Assembly: GCF_000300975.2 (NCBI RefSeq)
Contig: NZ_AEEC02000011.1
Coordinates: 62,001-126,000 of the forward strand
Direction of reading: 5' to 3'
DNA from: Herbaspirillum frisingense GSF30
GTDB taxonomy: Bacteria; Pseudomonadota; Gammaproteobacteria; Burkholderiales; Burkholderiaceae_D
DNA length: 64,000 nucleotides
Below the pieces are notes generated by a model. It had not been told where the DNA came from. It worked only from the letters and a program-made list of their open reading frames with translations, and did not search any database. Numbering within the stretch: position 1 is the first letter of the stretch; every line of letters starts with the position of its first letter. The position numbers and the translations under genes were made by a program. This document shows positions 1-8,438 of this stretch, piece by piece.

Positions 1-1
1 C

Positions 2-223
2 TGGCAACAGGTGCTGGACGTGCAGGAACGCCTGGTGATCCTGCTGCCCGAAGAAGTCACCGAAAAGCGCGACCGCGGACTGGCCTTCGCCAACCTGGGC
101 ATGGCCCAGGCCGCGCTGGAAGATCTGGAAGCCTACCTGGCCCTGCGCCCCTATGCCGAGGACGCGCCCAATCTGCGCGAGATGCTGCCCGACCTGCGCG
201 AAGCCTTGCGCAAGCCGAACTGA
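2..223 (+). CDS. SirB1-family transglutaminase-like/TPR protein, C-terminal fragment
   Basis: The reading frame is open from the window edge, so only the last 73 residues are visible and the true start lies to the left. The visible part has the VQERLVILLP segment followed by a TPR-like helical repeat (RDRGLAFANLGMAQAALEDL, then EAYL), which is typical of the C-terminal end of SirB1 proteins. These carry an N-terminal transglutaminase-like domain and are found near translation or peptide-release genes in many proteobacteria; their biochemical role is not established. The gene ends convergently to uup with a 24-nt gap. The family call rests on the tail only. Confidence 0.7.
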   Translation, partial: WQQVLDVQERLVILLPEEVTEKRDRGLAFANLGMAQAALEDLEAYLALRPYAEDAPNLREMLPDLREALRKPN

Positions 224-247
224 GCGGCCTGCGCAGGCTGAGGGCGC

Positions 248-2176
248 TTACTTCTTGCCTTCGATCTCTTCCCAGCGTTCCAGGCTGACCAGCAGTTCTT
301 CGTCGATCTCGGCGAAACGCTGATTCAGCTTGACGGCGTCATCGGCACTCTTCTTGTAGAGGTCGGGGTCGGCCAGCTTCTCGGAAATCTGCTTCTGCTC
401 CGCTTCCAGAGCGGCGATGCGCTTGGGCAGCTCTTCCAGCTCACGCTGCTCCTTGTAGCTCAGCTTCTTCTTGGCCGCGGGCGCAGCCACCGGTGCCGCC
501 ATGGTCGATTCGGCCTTGACCTCGCCACTGTCGGTGGCCTTGTCGGCCGCCTTGCCGCCAGCCTTGGAGGCCGCCTGCGTGGTCGGACGCTGACGCTCCC
601 AGTCGGAATAGCCACCCACGTATTCACGCCAGACGCCATTGCCCTCGGCGGCGATCACCTGGGTCACGACGTTGTCCAGGAACATGCGGTCGTGGCTGAC
701 CAGGAACACCGTCCCCGGATATTCTTCCAGCAGTTCTTCCAGCAGTTCCAGGGTATCGATGTCGAGGTCGTTGGTCGGTTCGTCCAGCACCAGCACGTTG
801 GCCGGCTTGGCGAACAGGCGCGCCAGCAGCAGGCGGTTGCGTTCACCGCCGGAGAGCGTGCGCACCGGCGAGCGGGCGCGTTCCGGCGCGAACAGGAAGT
901 CCGACAGATAGGTCATCACGTGCTTGCGCTGGCCGTTGACCTCGACCCAGTCGCTGCCCGGGGCAATCGTGTCAGCCAGCGTGGTTTCTTCATTCAGTTG
1001 CGCGCGCATCTGATCGAAATAGGCGACCTGCATCTTGGTCCCCTGCTTGACGGTGCCGCTGTCAGGCGCTTCCTCGCCCAGGATCAACTTGAGCAGCGTG
1101 GTCTTGCCGGCGCCGTTCTGGCCGATCAGGCCGACCTTGTCGCCACGCATGAGGATGGTGCTGAAATCGCGCACGATGGTCTTGGGACCGTAGGCCTTGT
1201 TGACGTTTTCCAGTTCCGCCACGATCTTGCCTGAACGTTCGCCGGTGCCCACTTCCAGCTTGACCTGCCCCTGCCGGTCGCGCCGCTCGCTGCGCTGCAC
1301 GCGCAGCGCTTCCAGTCGTCGCACACGGCCTTCGTCGCGGGTACGGCGGGCCTGCACGCCCTTGCGGATCCAGACCTCTTCCTGGGCCAGGAACTTGTCG
1401 AACTTGGCGTTTTCCACCTCCTCGTTGGCCAGCAGCTCGGCCTTGCGCCCCTGGTAGGTGCTGAAGTTGCCGGGGAAGGACAGGATCTTGCCGCGATCCA
1501 GTTCGATGATGCGGGTCGAGACGTTGTCCAGGAAACTACGGTCGTGGGTGATGAAGAGGATGCTGCCCTTGAAGTCGCGCAACAGGCCTTCCAGCCACAG
1601 GATGGAGCCGAAGTCCAGGTGGTTGGTCGGCTCGTCCAGCAGCAGCACGTCGGGATTGCCCACCAGGCCGCAGGCCAGGGCCACGCGTTTCTTCATGCCG
1701 CCGGAGAGTTCGCCGATGCGTGCTTCGCGGTTCAGGTTCAGCTTGTCCAGCGTGGTCTCGACCTTGTTGCCGATGGACCAGGCGTCAGCCGCATCCAGCA
1801 CGGTCTGGATCTGGTGCATACGCTCCAGCAGGGCATCGTCGTTGTCGCCGCCGAACTGGCCGGTGATGGCTTCATATTCGGCCAGCAGGGCCGGCAGCTC
1901 GCCCAGGCCAGAGGCCACGGCATCGAACACCGTCATCTCTTCCGGGAAATGCGGCTCCTGGTCGACATAGGCGATCTTCAGGTTCTGCTGCATCACCAGC
2001 AGACCATCGTCCAGCTTCGAGCGGCCGGCGATGATCTTCAGGAGCGAAGACTTGCCGGTGCCGTTGCGGCCGATCAGGCCAATGCGTTCGCCGGTCTCCA
2101 GCGAGAATTCGGCGTGATCGAGGAGCGCGACGTGGCCGAAGGCCAGTTGTGCGTCTGAGAGGGAAATGACTGCCAT
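248..2176 (-). CDS. uup: ABC-F family ATPase Uup
   Basis: A 642-residue protein with two ABC ATPase cassettes and no membrane segments, as in the soluble ABC-F family. Walker A motifs are GRNGTGKS (residues 36-43) and GQNGAGKT in the second half. Signature motifs are LSGGMKKR and LSGGERNR, and Walker B motifs are VLLLDEPTNHLD and VLVLDEPTNDLD. A charged coiled-coil C-terminal domain after an Ala/Lys-rich linker distinguishes Uup from EttA and YheS; in Uup this domain binds branched DNA. Known Uup roles concern replication-fork/Holliday intermediates, transposon excision and ribosome rescue. The start MAVISLSDAQ was chosen because the 87 codons upstream have no family similarity. It is divergent from mrcA. 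Confidence 0.93.
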   Translation of the reverse strand: MAVISLSDAQLAFGHVALLDHAEFSLETGERIGLIGRNGTGKSSLLKIIAGRSKLDDGLLVMQQNLKIAYVDQEPHFPEEMTVFDAVASGLGELPALLAEYEAITGQFGGDNDDALLERMHQIQTVLDAADAWSIGNKVETTLDKLNLNREARIGELSGGMKKRVALACGLVGNPDVLLLDEPTNHLDFGSILWLEGLLRDFKGSILFITHDRSFLDNVSTRIIELDRGKILSFPGNFSTYQGRKAELLANEEVENAKFDKFLAQEEVWIRKGVQARRTRDEGRVRRLEALRVQRSERRDRQGQVKLEVGTGERSGKIVAELENVNKAYGPKTIVRDFSTILMRGDKVGLIGQNGAGKTTLLKLILGEEAPDSGTVKQGTKMQVAYFDQMRAQLNEETTLADTIAPGSDWVEVNGQRKHVMTYLSDFLFAPERARSPVRTLSGGERNRLLLARLFAKPANVLVLDEPTNDLDIDTLELLEELLEEYPGTVFLVSHDRMFLDNVVTQVIAAEGNGVWREYVGGYSDWERQRPTTQAASKAGGKAADKATDSGEVKAESTMAAPVAAPAAKKKLSYKEQRELEELPKRIAALEAEQKQISEKLADPDLYKKSADDAVKLNQRFAEIDEELLVSLERWEEIEGKK

Positions 2177-2562
2177 AGCGTGAGTAGCGTGATCTGCGTG
2201 AATGCGACGGCCTGGGCCGCGCAGGATGGATGCGAAGTCGCCTGAAAAAGAGAACCAAGGAGAACCAGCGGCGAAAGAGCGGCGAAAGAGCGGCATTGTA
2301 CCGACTGCGCCGGCGAAATGCTGATTTAAGCGCGCTGACGCCGTCCTGCTGTCCCAAAGACGCCACCAAATGCCAGCGGCCCTCGGGTAGTCGGCCCCGA
2401 TTGTCACTACGGCAACGGTATTTCTGAAAAATAACAAAATTCTCTCGAATTACAACGTCGAAAACGGTCCATGTTACAACTGGTAAAGCATTGCCGGCGG
2501 CCGGTCCGCCGGGCTGGTGGCCCGATGCTGTAAGATAGCGCATCCCGATTCACACTCATCCC
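2177..2562. other. Intergenic region between divergent uup and mrcA
   Basis: This 386-nt stretch separates two divergently transcribed genes and must hold both promoters. The right part is AT-richer (about 2420-2480) and contains a possible -10 (TAAGAT, 2531-2536) 27 nt before the mrcA start, without a convincing -35. I see no gene in it; the open frames crossing it are extensions of uup or antisense frames of mrcA. Confidence 0.4.
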
Positions 2563-5040
2563 ATGCCTCTTCCAACTTTGCCGGACCCGCTGCGCCGCCA
2601 GCGCGGCTTCCTCAATCCCAATATCGCCAAGTTCATCGGTCTGTCCATCCTGGGTCTCGGCATCGCCGGCGCGCTGCTGGTGGTCTACGCCCTGATCTTC
2701 ATCAACCCGCGCCTGCCCTCGCTGGACCTGATCACCGATTACCGGCCCAAGGTCCCGCTGCGCATCTGGTCCGAAGACAAGGTCTTGCTGGGCGAATTCG
2801 GTGAAGAAAAGCGCAGCCTGGTCAAGCTGGACGACATCCCGGCCGACATGAAGAACGCCGTGCTGGCCATCGAGGACTATCGCTTCTACGAACATGGTGG
2901 CATCGACTGGATCGGCATCGCCCGCGCCCTGGTGACCGACGTGCTGCGCGGCAGCGCCTCGCAGGGGGCCAGCACCATCACCATGCAGGTGGCGCGCAAT
3001 GTCTTCCTGACCAAGGAAAAGACCTTCTCCCGCAAGCTCTATGAAGTGCTGCTGGCCAACAAGATCGAACATGCCCTGACCAAGGACCAGATCCTGGAGG
3101 TCTACATGAACCAGATCTACCTGGGCCAGCGCGCCTTCGGCTTTGCCGCCGCCGCCCGCACCTATTTCGGCAAGGACCTCAAGGACGTCAGCCTGGCCGA
3201 AGCCGCCATGCTGGCCGGCCTGCCCAAGGCACCATCGGCCTACAACCCCATCGTCAACCCCAAGCGCGCCCACATCCGCCAGCAGTACATCCTGCAGCGC
3301 ATGCTGGACGTGGGCTTCATCACCCAGGCGCAGTACGACAAGGCTTCCAAGGAAGAACTGAAGGTGCGTGCACCGGGCAGCCAGTACACGGTGCATGCTG
3401 AATATGTGAATGAAATGGTGCGCCAGATGGTGTACGCCCAGTACAAGGAAGACACCTATACCCAGGGCTTCAACGTCTACACCACCGTCAATGCCGCCGA
3501 CCAGCAGGCCGCCTACCTGGCCGTGCGCAAGGGCGTGATGGACTATGACCGTCGCCATGGCTACCGTGGTCCGGAAGAGACCATCGAGCTGCCCTCGAAC
3601 GCGGAAGATCGGGCCTCCGCCATCGACGACGTGATGGACGACCACCCGGACAACGATGACATCCTGGCCGCCGTGGTGGTGGCTGCCAGCCCCAAGCAGA
3701 TCGACGCGGTGCTGCGCAACGGCGACAAGATCAGCGTCAAGGGTGAGGCGCTGCGTTTCGTGGCATCGGCGCTGTCGGAAAAGGCCAAGAAGGACGTGCG
3801 CATCGGCCCCGGCGCATTGATCCGCGTGATGCAGGATGCCAAGCAGAACTGGCAGGTGGTGCAGTTGCCGCAGGTGGAGGCGGCACTGGTGTCGGTGGTA
3901 CCGCAGGACGGTGCCATCCGCGCGCTGGTGGGCGGTTTCGACTTCACCCAGAACAACTTCAACCACGTGACGCAAGCCTGGCGCCAGCCCGGCTCCACGT
4001 TCAAGCCCTTCATCTATTCGGCGGCGCTGGAGAAGGGTTTTGCACCCGCCTCCATCGTCAATGATGCTCCGGTGTCCTACCCTGCCGGCCCCGGCCAGCC
4101 GAACTGGGAACCCAAGGATGACGAAACCCCGGCCGGCCCGATCACGGTGCGCACGGCCCTGCAGAAGTCGGTCAACCTGGTGGCCATCCGCACGCTGGAC
4201 TACATCGGCGTGCCTTACGCCAAGGACTTCATCACCGGCACCTACGGCTTCGACGCCGACAAGGTCCCGCCCTATCTGCCCATGGCACTGGGTGCGGGCC
4301 AGACCAATCCGCTGCAGTTGTCGGCGGCCTACTCGGTGTTCGCCAATGGCGGCTACAAGATCCAGCCCTACCTGATCTCGCAGATCACCGATGCCCGCGG
4401 CAAGGTGCTGTCCAAGGCGGAACCGCTGATCGTCGGCAACGGCGCACCACGGGTGGTAGCCGAGCGCAACAGCTACATGATGACCAACCTGCTCAAGTCC
4501 GTGGCCCAGCGCGGCACCGGCGCACGCAGCAACAGCATCGGCCGTACCGACCTGGCCGGCAAGACCGGTACCACCAACGATGCGGTGGATGGCTGGTTCG
4601 CCGGCTACCAGCGCACGCTGGCCACCGTGGTGTGGATGGGATATGACCAGCCCAAGAGCCTGGGTGGCATGGAATTCGGAGCCCAGCTGGCATTGCCGAT
4701 CTGGGTCGATTACATGGCCAAGGCCCTGAAGGGCGTGCCGCAGTTCGACCAGCCGGCCCCCGATGGCATCCGCTTCATCGATGGCGAGCCCTACTACGAC
4801 AACTTCACTCCCAACAACGGTCTGGTGACCAATGTGGGCGTGACGGTGGTGGATGCGATCTCGAACTTCTTCGGCTGGACCCCGAGCCAGACCCCGGCCG
4901 CCCCGGGCACAACCCAGCCGGCGCCGAACGTGCCAGGCAGCGCCCTCGGCAGCCCGGGGGCTGCGCCCTCGCCTTCGGGAACGCGCCCGCAGAGCGACAA
5001 TGCGCGCCGCTTCCTGGACAGTACCAACCAGGGCCATTGA
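2563..5040 (+). CDS. mrcA: Penicillin-binding protein 1A, bifunctional peptidoglycan synthase
   Basis: An 825-residue class A penicillin-binding protein that polymerises lipid II and cross-links stem peptides in the periplasm. One membrane anchor lies at about residues 22-48. The GT51 glycosyltransferase domain follows, with the catalytic glutamate E104 in EDYRFYEHGG and the GASTITMQ motif. An OB-like insert (about residues 310-430) typical of PBP1a comes next. The transpeptidase domain has the acyl-serine S478 in STFK, S536 in SVN and K667 in KTGTT. The C-terminus is a low-complexity Pro/Ala/Gly tail. Length is normal for PBP1a. It is followed by a strong terminator shared with the tRNA gene on the other strand. 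Confidence 0.96.
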   Translation: MPLPTLPDPLRRQRGFLNPNIAKFIGLSILGLGIAGALLVVYALIFINPRLPSLDLITDYRPKVPLRIWSEDKVLLGEFGEEKRSLVKLDDIPADMKNAVLAIEDYRFYEHGGIDWIGIARALVTDVLRGSASQGASTITMQVARNVFLTKEKTFSRKLYEVLLANKIEHALTKDQILEVYMNQIYLGQRAFGFAAAARTYFGKDLKDVSLAEAAMLAGLPKAPSAYNPIVNPKRAHIRQQYILQRMLDVGFITQAQYDKASKEELKVRAPGSQYTVHAEYVNEMVRQMVYAQYKEDTYTQGFNVYTTVNAADQQAAYLAVRKGVMDYDRRHGYRGPEETIELPSNAEDRASAIDDVMDDHPDNDDILAAVVVAASPKQIDAVLRNGDKISVKGEALRFVASALSEKAKKDVRIGPGALIRVMQDAKQNWQVVQLPQVEAALVSVVPQDGAIRALVGGFDFTQNNFNHVTQAWRQPGSTFKPFIYSAALEKGFAPASIVNDAPVSYPAGPGQPNWEPKDDETPAGPITVRTALQKSVNLVAIRTLDYIGVPYAKDFITGTYGFDADKVPPYLPMALGAGQTNPLQLSAAYSVFANGGYKIQPYLISQITDARGKVLSKAEPLIVGNGAPRVVAERNSYMMTNLLKSVAQRGTGARSNSIGRTDLAGKTGTTNDAVDGWFAGYQRTLATVVWMGYDQPKSLGGMEFGAQLALPIWVDYMAKALKGVPQFDQPAPDGIRFIDGEPYYDNFTPNNGLVTNVGVTVVDAISNFFGWTPSQTPAAPGTTQPAPNVPGSALGSPGAAPSPSGTRPQSDNARRFLDSTNQGH

Positions 5041-5101
5041 CCGATGATGGATCGGAGTGAGGCTGCCCCACGGTGATGTAACACTGATGGGGCAGAAAAC
5101 G

Positions 5102-5135
5102 AAAAAGCGCAGAAGATGACTTCTGCGCTTTTTTT
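5102..5135. terminator. Bidirectional rho-independent terminator (mrcA / tRNA-Arg)
   Basis: A perfect hairpin AAAAAGCGCAGAAG / CTTCTGCGCTTTTT with an ATGA loop is flanked by an A-run on the left and a T-run on the right. It can therefore stop transcription of mrcA on the plus strand and of the tRNA gene on the minus strand. Confidence 0.85.
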
Positions 5136-5139
5136 ATGC

Positions 5140-5469
5140 TGGTGCCCCCGACACGGATCGAACGTGTGACCTATCCCTTCATACCACTATGGCTTTCGCC
5201 ACCAGAGTCTGTTTGTGGTCTGGACTATACCTTGATCGTGGGCAGTGCCGTTGATGCACTGGCCTTTAGACCGGAGCCGTCTAGTCTCTACACCTTCCGG
5301 CGTCCTCACGGAAGCCGGCTTGGCTCGGTATTGCCAGCAGCCGCGCAGTCATCACGACCAGGCGCTGTCAGGGTTCACCGAATTTGACTCCATTCACGCG
5401 GCGCCTTTCGGCAGCCGCTGCCCAATTGTCTTTAGGAGGGGATCGCTCTATCCACTGAGCTACGGGGGC
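5140..5469 (-). tRNA. tRNA-Arg(CCT), interrupted by a group I intron
   Basis: Read on the minus strand, two exons give a complete 76-nt tRNA including an encoded CCA. Exon 1 is 5469-5434 (36 nt) and exon 2 is 5179-5140 (40 nt). The acceptor stem is GCCCCCG/CGGGGGC, the D stem GCTC/GAGC, the anticodon stem ATCCC/GGGAT, the T stem ACACG/CGTGT, and the T loop TTCGATC. The joined anticodon loop is CTCCTAA, giving anticodon CCT (Arg, codon AGG). The interruption lies directly after the last anticodon base. Plus-strand open frames across this locus are spurious. A standard tRNA search may miss or truncate this gene. Confidence 0.95.
5180..5433 (-). ncRNA. Self-splicing group I intron (ribozyme) in tRNA-Arg(CCT)
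   Basis: A 254-nt insertion in the anticodon loop with the conserved core of a group I intron. On the minus strand it shows a P-like element AAATTCGGTGAACCCTG (about 5385-5369), a Q-like element AATACCGAGCCAAG (about 5332-5319), the R element GTGTAGAGACTAGACGG (5293-5277) and the S element AAGGTATAGTCC (5233-5222). Exon 1 ends in CCT and the intron carries GGG about ten bases in, allowing a 3-bp P1 with the expected U-G at the splice site. The last intron base is G. It is too short for a homing endonuclease. ORF-less introns of similar size are known in tRNA-Arg(CCU) of Agrobacterium and tRNA-Ile(CAU) of Azoarcus. Splicing itself is inferred. Confidence 0.93.
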
Positions 5470-5481
5470 AGCAAGGCCGCT

Positions 5482-5509
5482 ATTGTATCCGCTGCGCCCG
5501 GGCTTGCAA
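5482..5509 (-). promoter_or_regulatory. Probable sigma-70 promoter of tRNA-Arg
   Basis: On the minus strand TTGCAA (5509-5504) and TACAAT (5487-5482) are separated by 16 bp and placed 12 nt before the tRNA 5' end. The bases between the -10 and the tRNA are GC-rich, as in stringently controlled stable RNA promoters. Confidence 0.55.
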
Positions 5510-5569
5510 AGCCGCAAGCACTGCGGCGGCTTGCACTACAATAGGTCGATGCGCCCGCTCATAACAAAT

Positions 5570-6319
5570 ATGAAGAAAACTGCTGCCATCGCACTGGGGA
5601 CCTGGATTGCATGTGGACCGGCCATGGCCCAATCACCCGCTACCGCGCCTGACGCCAGGGCGATTCCGGGCATGGCCGAACGCATGGCGGCCTGCACCGT
5701 CTGCCATGGCAAGGAGGGGCGCGCCACCGCCGACGGCTATTACCCGCGCATCGCCGGCAAGCCGGAAGGCTATCTGCTGCATCAATTGCAGAGTTTCCGG
5801 GATGGCCAGCGCCGTTACCCGATGATGAATTACCTGCTGGCCAATCTCTCGGACGACTATCTCCAGCAGATTGCGATCTTCTTCGCCGCCCAGCACCCGC
5901 CCTACCCGCCGCCAGTCGCCACCGAGGCCAGCGCAACGGTGCTGGAACGCGGCCGCCAGCTGGTCACCACCGGCCAGCCCGCGCAGCGCATGCCCGCCTG
6001 CGCCGCCTGCCATGGTGATGGCCTGGGCGGGGTGGCGCCTGGCATTCCCGGTCTGCTGGGACTGCCCAAGGATTACATCAACGCGCAGCTGGGCGCCTGG
6101 CGCAACGGCGAGCGCAAGGCCAAGGCGCCCGACTGCATGGGCGAGATCGCCCGCGCCCTGAGCCCGGAAGACATCAACGCCGCCAGCAGCTGGCTGGCGG
6201 CGCAGCCGGTTCCACCGGATTACCGCCCGGCCGCTGCACCGCCCAAGCCATTGCCCACACAGTGCGGCAGCATGGGGCCGGCGGTGTCGAAGCCTGGCAC
6301 GATGGGAGCAATACCATGA
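5570..6319 (+). CDS. Diheme c-type cytochrome (cytochrome c4-like), periplasmic
   Basis: A 249-residue protein with a Sec signal peptide (MKKTAAIALG, cleavage likely after AMA) and two CxxCH heme sites, CTVCH and CAACH, each heading a cytochrome c fold. The two halves resemble each other (GYYPRIAGKP and GIPGLLGLPKDYI segments), as in cytochrome c4 and FixP-type tandem domains. It should carry electrons in the periplasm. The start at 5570 places the signal peptide properly; an in-frame ATG at 5549 is an alternative. Its stop overlaps the start of the next cytochrome gene (ATGA), so the two are translationally coupled. No dehydrogenase or oxidase gene is adjacent, so the redox partners are unknown. 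Confidence 0.85.
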   Translation: MKKTAAIALGTWIACGPAMAQSPATAPDARAIPGMAERMAACTVCHGKEGRATADGYYPRIAGKPEGYLLHQLQSFRDGQRRYPMMNYLLANLSDDYLQQIAIFFAAQHPPYPPPVATEASATVLERGRQLVTTGQPAQRMPACAACHGDGLGGVAPGIPGLLGLPKDYINAQLGAWRNGERKAKAPDCMGEIARALSPEDINAASSWLAAQPVPPDYRPAAAPPKPLPTQCGSMGPAVSKPGTMGAIP

Positions 6320-7623
6320 GGCGGCCCTGCACAACCGGCCTGAAGTGGCTGCTGCTGAGCACCGCCGGCACGCTGGTGGGCCTGGCTGGCGTGGTGGCCT
6401 GGCAGAGCCTGGCCAGCGAGGACCCGGGCGTGGCTTCCGCGGTCGGTGATCCACAGGCGCAGCGGCTCAAGGGCCAATACCTGGCGCAGGCCGGCAATTG
6501 CATGGCCTGCCACACCGTGCGCGGCGGAGCGGGATATGCCGGCGGACGCGCCATCGCCAGCCCCTTCGGCACGCTCTACACCAGCAACATCACGCCGGAC
6601 AAAGCCACCGGCATCGGCAACTGGAGCCGCGACGATTTCTGGCGCGCGCTGCATCACGGGCGTGGCCGCGATGGCCGCTTCCTCTATCCGGCCTTCCCCT
6701 ATACCAGCTACACCCGGATGAGCCGCGACGACAGCGATGCCCTCTTCGCCTATCTGCAGAGCCTGCCGCCGGTCAATCAGCCCAATCGCGATCATGCACT
6801 GCGCTTTCCCTACAACCAGCGCATGCTGCTGGCGCTGTGGCGTGCCTTGTATTTCAAACCGGGCAGCTTCACGCCCGACCCGGCACGCGATGCGCAATGG
6901 AACCGTGGTGCCTATCTGGTCCAGGGCGCCGGCCATTGCAGCGCCTGCCATAGCGCACGCAACGCTCTCGGCGCGAGCCTGGCGCCGCTGGCACTGGAGG
7001 GCGGCGTGATACCGGCGCTGGCGTGGTATGCGCCGCCACTGCATGGCGGGGAAAAGGGATTGGGAAGCTGGAGCGAGGCCGATATTGCCGCCCTGCTCAA
7101 GACCGGGGTATCGCCTCGCGGTACGGCGCTGGGGCCCATGTCGGAAATCGTCGGCCGCAGCCTGCAATATCTGACCGATAGCGACATCTCGGCCATCAGC
7201 GTCTACCTCAAGACGCTGCCGGCACCCTCATCGGAAAGTTCGGCCGGCTCCGGCGCACCGCGCCCGGAGCCGGCGGAGGCCAAACGCATCCTCAAGCAGG
7301 GCCAGAAGCTCTACGGATCACTGTGCGTGGACTGTCATGGCGGCAAGGGCCAGGGTAGCGCGCCGGATTATCCGCCGCTGGCGGGCAACCATGCCATCGC
7401 CGGGCCACAACCGCTCAATGCGATTCGCACCGTGCTCAATGGCGGCTTTCCGCCATCCACGACCGGCAATCCCTATCCCTTCGGCATGCCGCCCTTCGGG
7501 CCGCAACTAAGCGATTCCGAGGTGGCGGCGGTACTGTCCTATGTGCTCAACAGCTGGGGTAATCAGGGCGGATGGGTGTCGGCCTCGGAGGTCAACCGCT
7601 ATCGCAGCGTGCCGCTGGACTGA
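6316..7623 (+). CDS. Triheme cytochrome c, alcohol/gluconate dehydrogenase cytochrome-subunit type
   Basis: A 435-residue protein with an N-terminal hydrophobic signal or anchor and three CxxCH sites (CMACH, CSACH, CVDCH). Three cytochrome c domains with the FGTLYTSNITPD segment of the first domain match the membrane-associated triheme subunits of periplasmic alcohol, aldehyde and gluconate dehydrogenases, which pass electrons to ubiquinone or to an oxidase. No catalytic dehydrogenase subunit is next to it, so the donor is unknown; the upstream diheme cytochrome overlaps it by 4 nt and is the obvious partner. The start at 6316 follows from the overlap and the signal sequence. A terminator hairpin lies 28 nt after the stop. 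Confidence 0.85.
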   Translation: MRRPCTTGLKWLLLSTAGTLVGLAGVVAWQSLASEDPGVASAVGDPQAQRLKGQYLAQAGNCMACHTVRGGAGYAGGRAIASPFGTLYTSNITPDKATGIGNWSRDDFWRALHHGRGRDGRFLYPAFPYTSYTRMSRDDSDALFAYLQSLPPVNQPNRDHALRFPYNQRMLLALWRALYFKPGSFTPDPARDAQWNRGAYLVQGAGHCSACHSARNALGASLAPLALEGGVIPALAWYAPPLHGGEKGLGSWSEADIAALLKTGVSPRGTALGPMSEIVGRSLQYLTDSDISAISVYLKTLPAPSSESSAGSGAPRPEPAEAKRILKQGQKLYGSLCVDCHGGKGQGSAPDYPPLAGNHAIAGPQPLNAIRTVLNGGFPPSTTGNPYPFGMPPFGPQLSDSEVAAVLSYVLNSWGNQGGWVSASEVNRYRSVPLD

Positions 7624-7647
7624 GCCTGGCGAGAGGGAGCCGCCATG

Positions 7648-7675
7648 AAAAAAGCGATCCGAGGATCGCTTTCTT
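7648..7675. terminator. Terminator between cytochrome operon and phoB
   Basis: The stem AAAGCGATC / GATCGCTTT with a CGAG loop is preceded by A residues and followed by TCTT. It lies between two convergent genes and can serve both strands; on the minus strand the A-run becomes a T-run, ending the phoB transcript. Confidence 0.75.
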
Positions 7676-7719
7676 CACGATGCGGCTTCAGCGTCGCACG
7701 CCGACTACCTGAGAGGCGA

Positions 7720-8412
7720 TCATTGCTCGCCGCTGAACTTGTAGCCCATGCCACGCACCGTCTGCACGTAATGCGCGAGATCACCCAGCGATTTGCGCAG
7801 ACGCATGATATGCACGTCCACCGTGCGTTCTTCGATGAAGGTATGGTCACCCCACACCTTGTCCAGCAACTGGGCGCGCGAAAAGATGCGTTCCGGGTGG
7901 GCCACCAGATAGCGCAGCAGCTTGAATTCGGCCTGGTCCAGCGTCACCGGCCGGCCACCGACCGAGACTTCGCGCCGCTCGACGTCGATGCCAATGTCGC
8001 GATACCGCAGCACCTGGCTGCCGATCTCGGGGGTCTTGCGGCGTAACAGTGCCTGCACCCGCGCCACCAGTTCCTTGGGTGAAAAGGGCTTGGTCACGTA
8101 GTCATCGGCGCCCTCGTTCAAGCCCTTGACCTTGTCTTCTTCCATGCCCTTGGCGGTCAGCATGATGACCGGCAGCGCGGCGGTGCGCGGATCGCGGCGC
8201 AATTCGCTGAGCAACACCAGGCCCGAGCTGTCCGGCAACATCCAGTCCAGCAGGATCACGTGGGGCAGCGCCTCGGCAATGAACTTGCGGGCCTGGGCCA
8301 CATCGGTGGCAATGGTGGTGGCGAAACCAGCCCCCTGCATCGTGAAGCGCAATAGCTCCGCGATGCTGGGTTCGTCTTCCACCATGAGGATTTGGGCTAG
8401 CTCTTTTGACAT
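7720..8412 (-). CDS. phoB: Phosphate-regulon-type response regulator PhoB
   Basis: A 230-residue OmpR-family response regulator. The N-terminal receiver has the acidic pair in MVEDEPS, the phosphoacceptor Asp in ILLDWMLP and the conserved Lys in VTKPFSP. The C-terminal winged helix contains RTVDVHIMRLRKSLG and ends RGMGYKF, close to PhoB from other betaproteobacteria. PhoB activates phosphate-scavenging genes when phosphorylated by PhoR. Here it follows glmM by 26 nt on the same strand and is followed by a terminator. The pstSCAB, phoU and phoR genes that commonly surround it in related Burkholderiales are not in the window, so its kinase must be encoded elsewhere. Confidence 0.88.
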   Translation of the reverse strand: MSKELAQILMVEDEPSIAELLRFTMQGAGFATTIATDVAQARKFIAEALPHVILLDWMLPDSSGLVLLSELRRDPRTAALPVIMLTAKGMEEDKVKGLNEGADDYVTKPFSPKELVARVQALLRRKTPEIGSQVLRYRDIGIDVERREVSVGGRPVTLDQAEFKLLRYLVAHPERIFSRAQLLDKVWGDHTFIEERTVDVHIMRLRKSLGDLAHYVQTVRGMGYKFSGEQ

Positions 8413-8438
8413 CGTCCGCAGTCCGAAACAGGAAGAAC

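Noticed and set aside
2407-5037. An 876-codon open frame antisense to mrcA
   Set aside because: Penicillin-binding protein motifs are intact on the other strand; the antisense product has biased composition.
5140-5470. Reading the tRNA halves as a prophage attachment scar or tRNA pseudogene
   Set aside because: The exons are complementary and complete, the insert has group I core motifs, and no integrase or element genes are nearby.
5136-5544. Plus-strand open frames of 83 and 99 codons
   Set aside because: They lie over the intron-containing tRNA gene on the minus strand.
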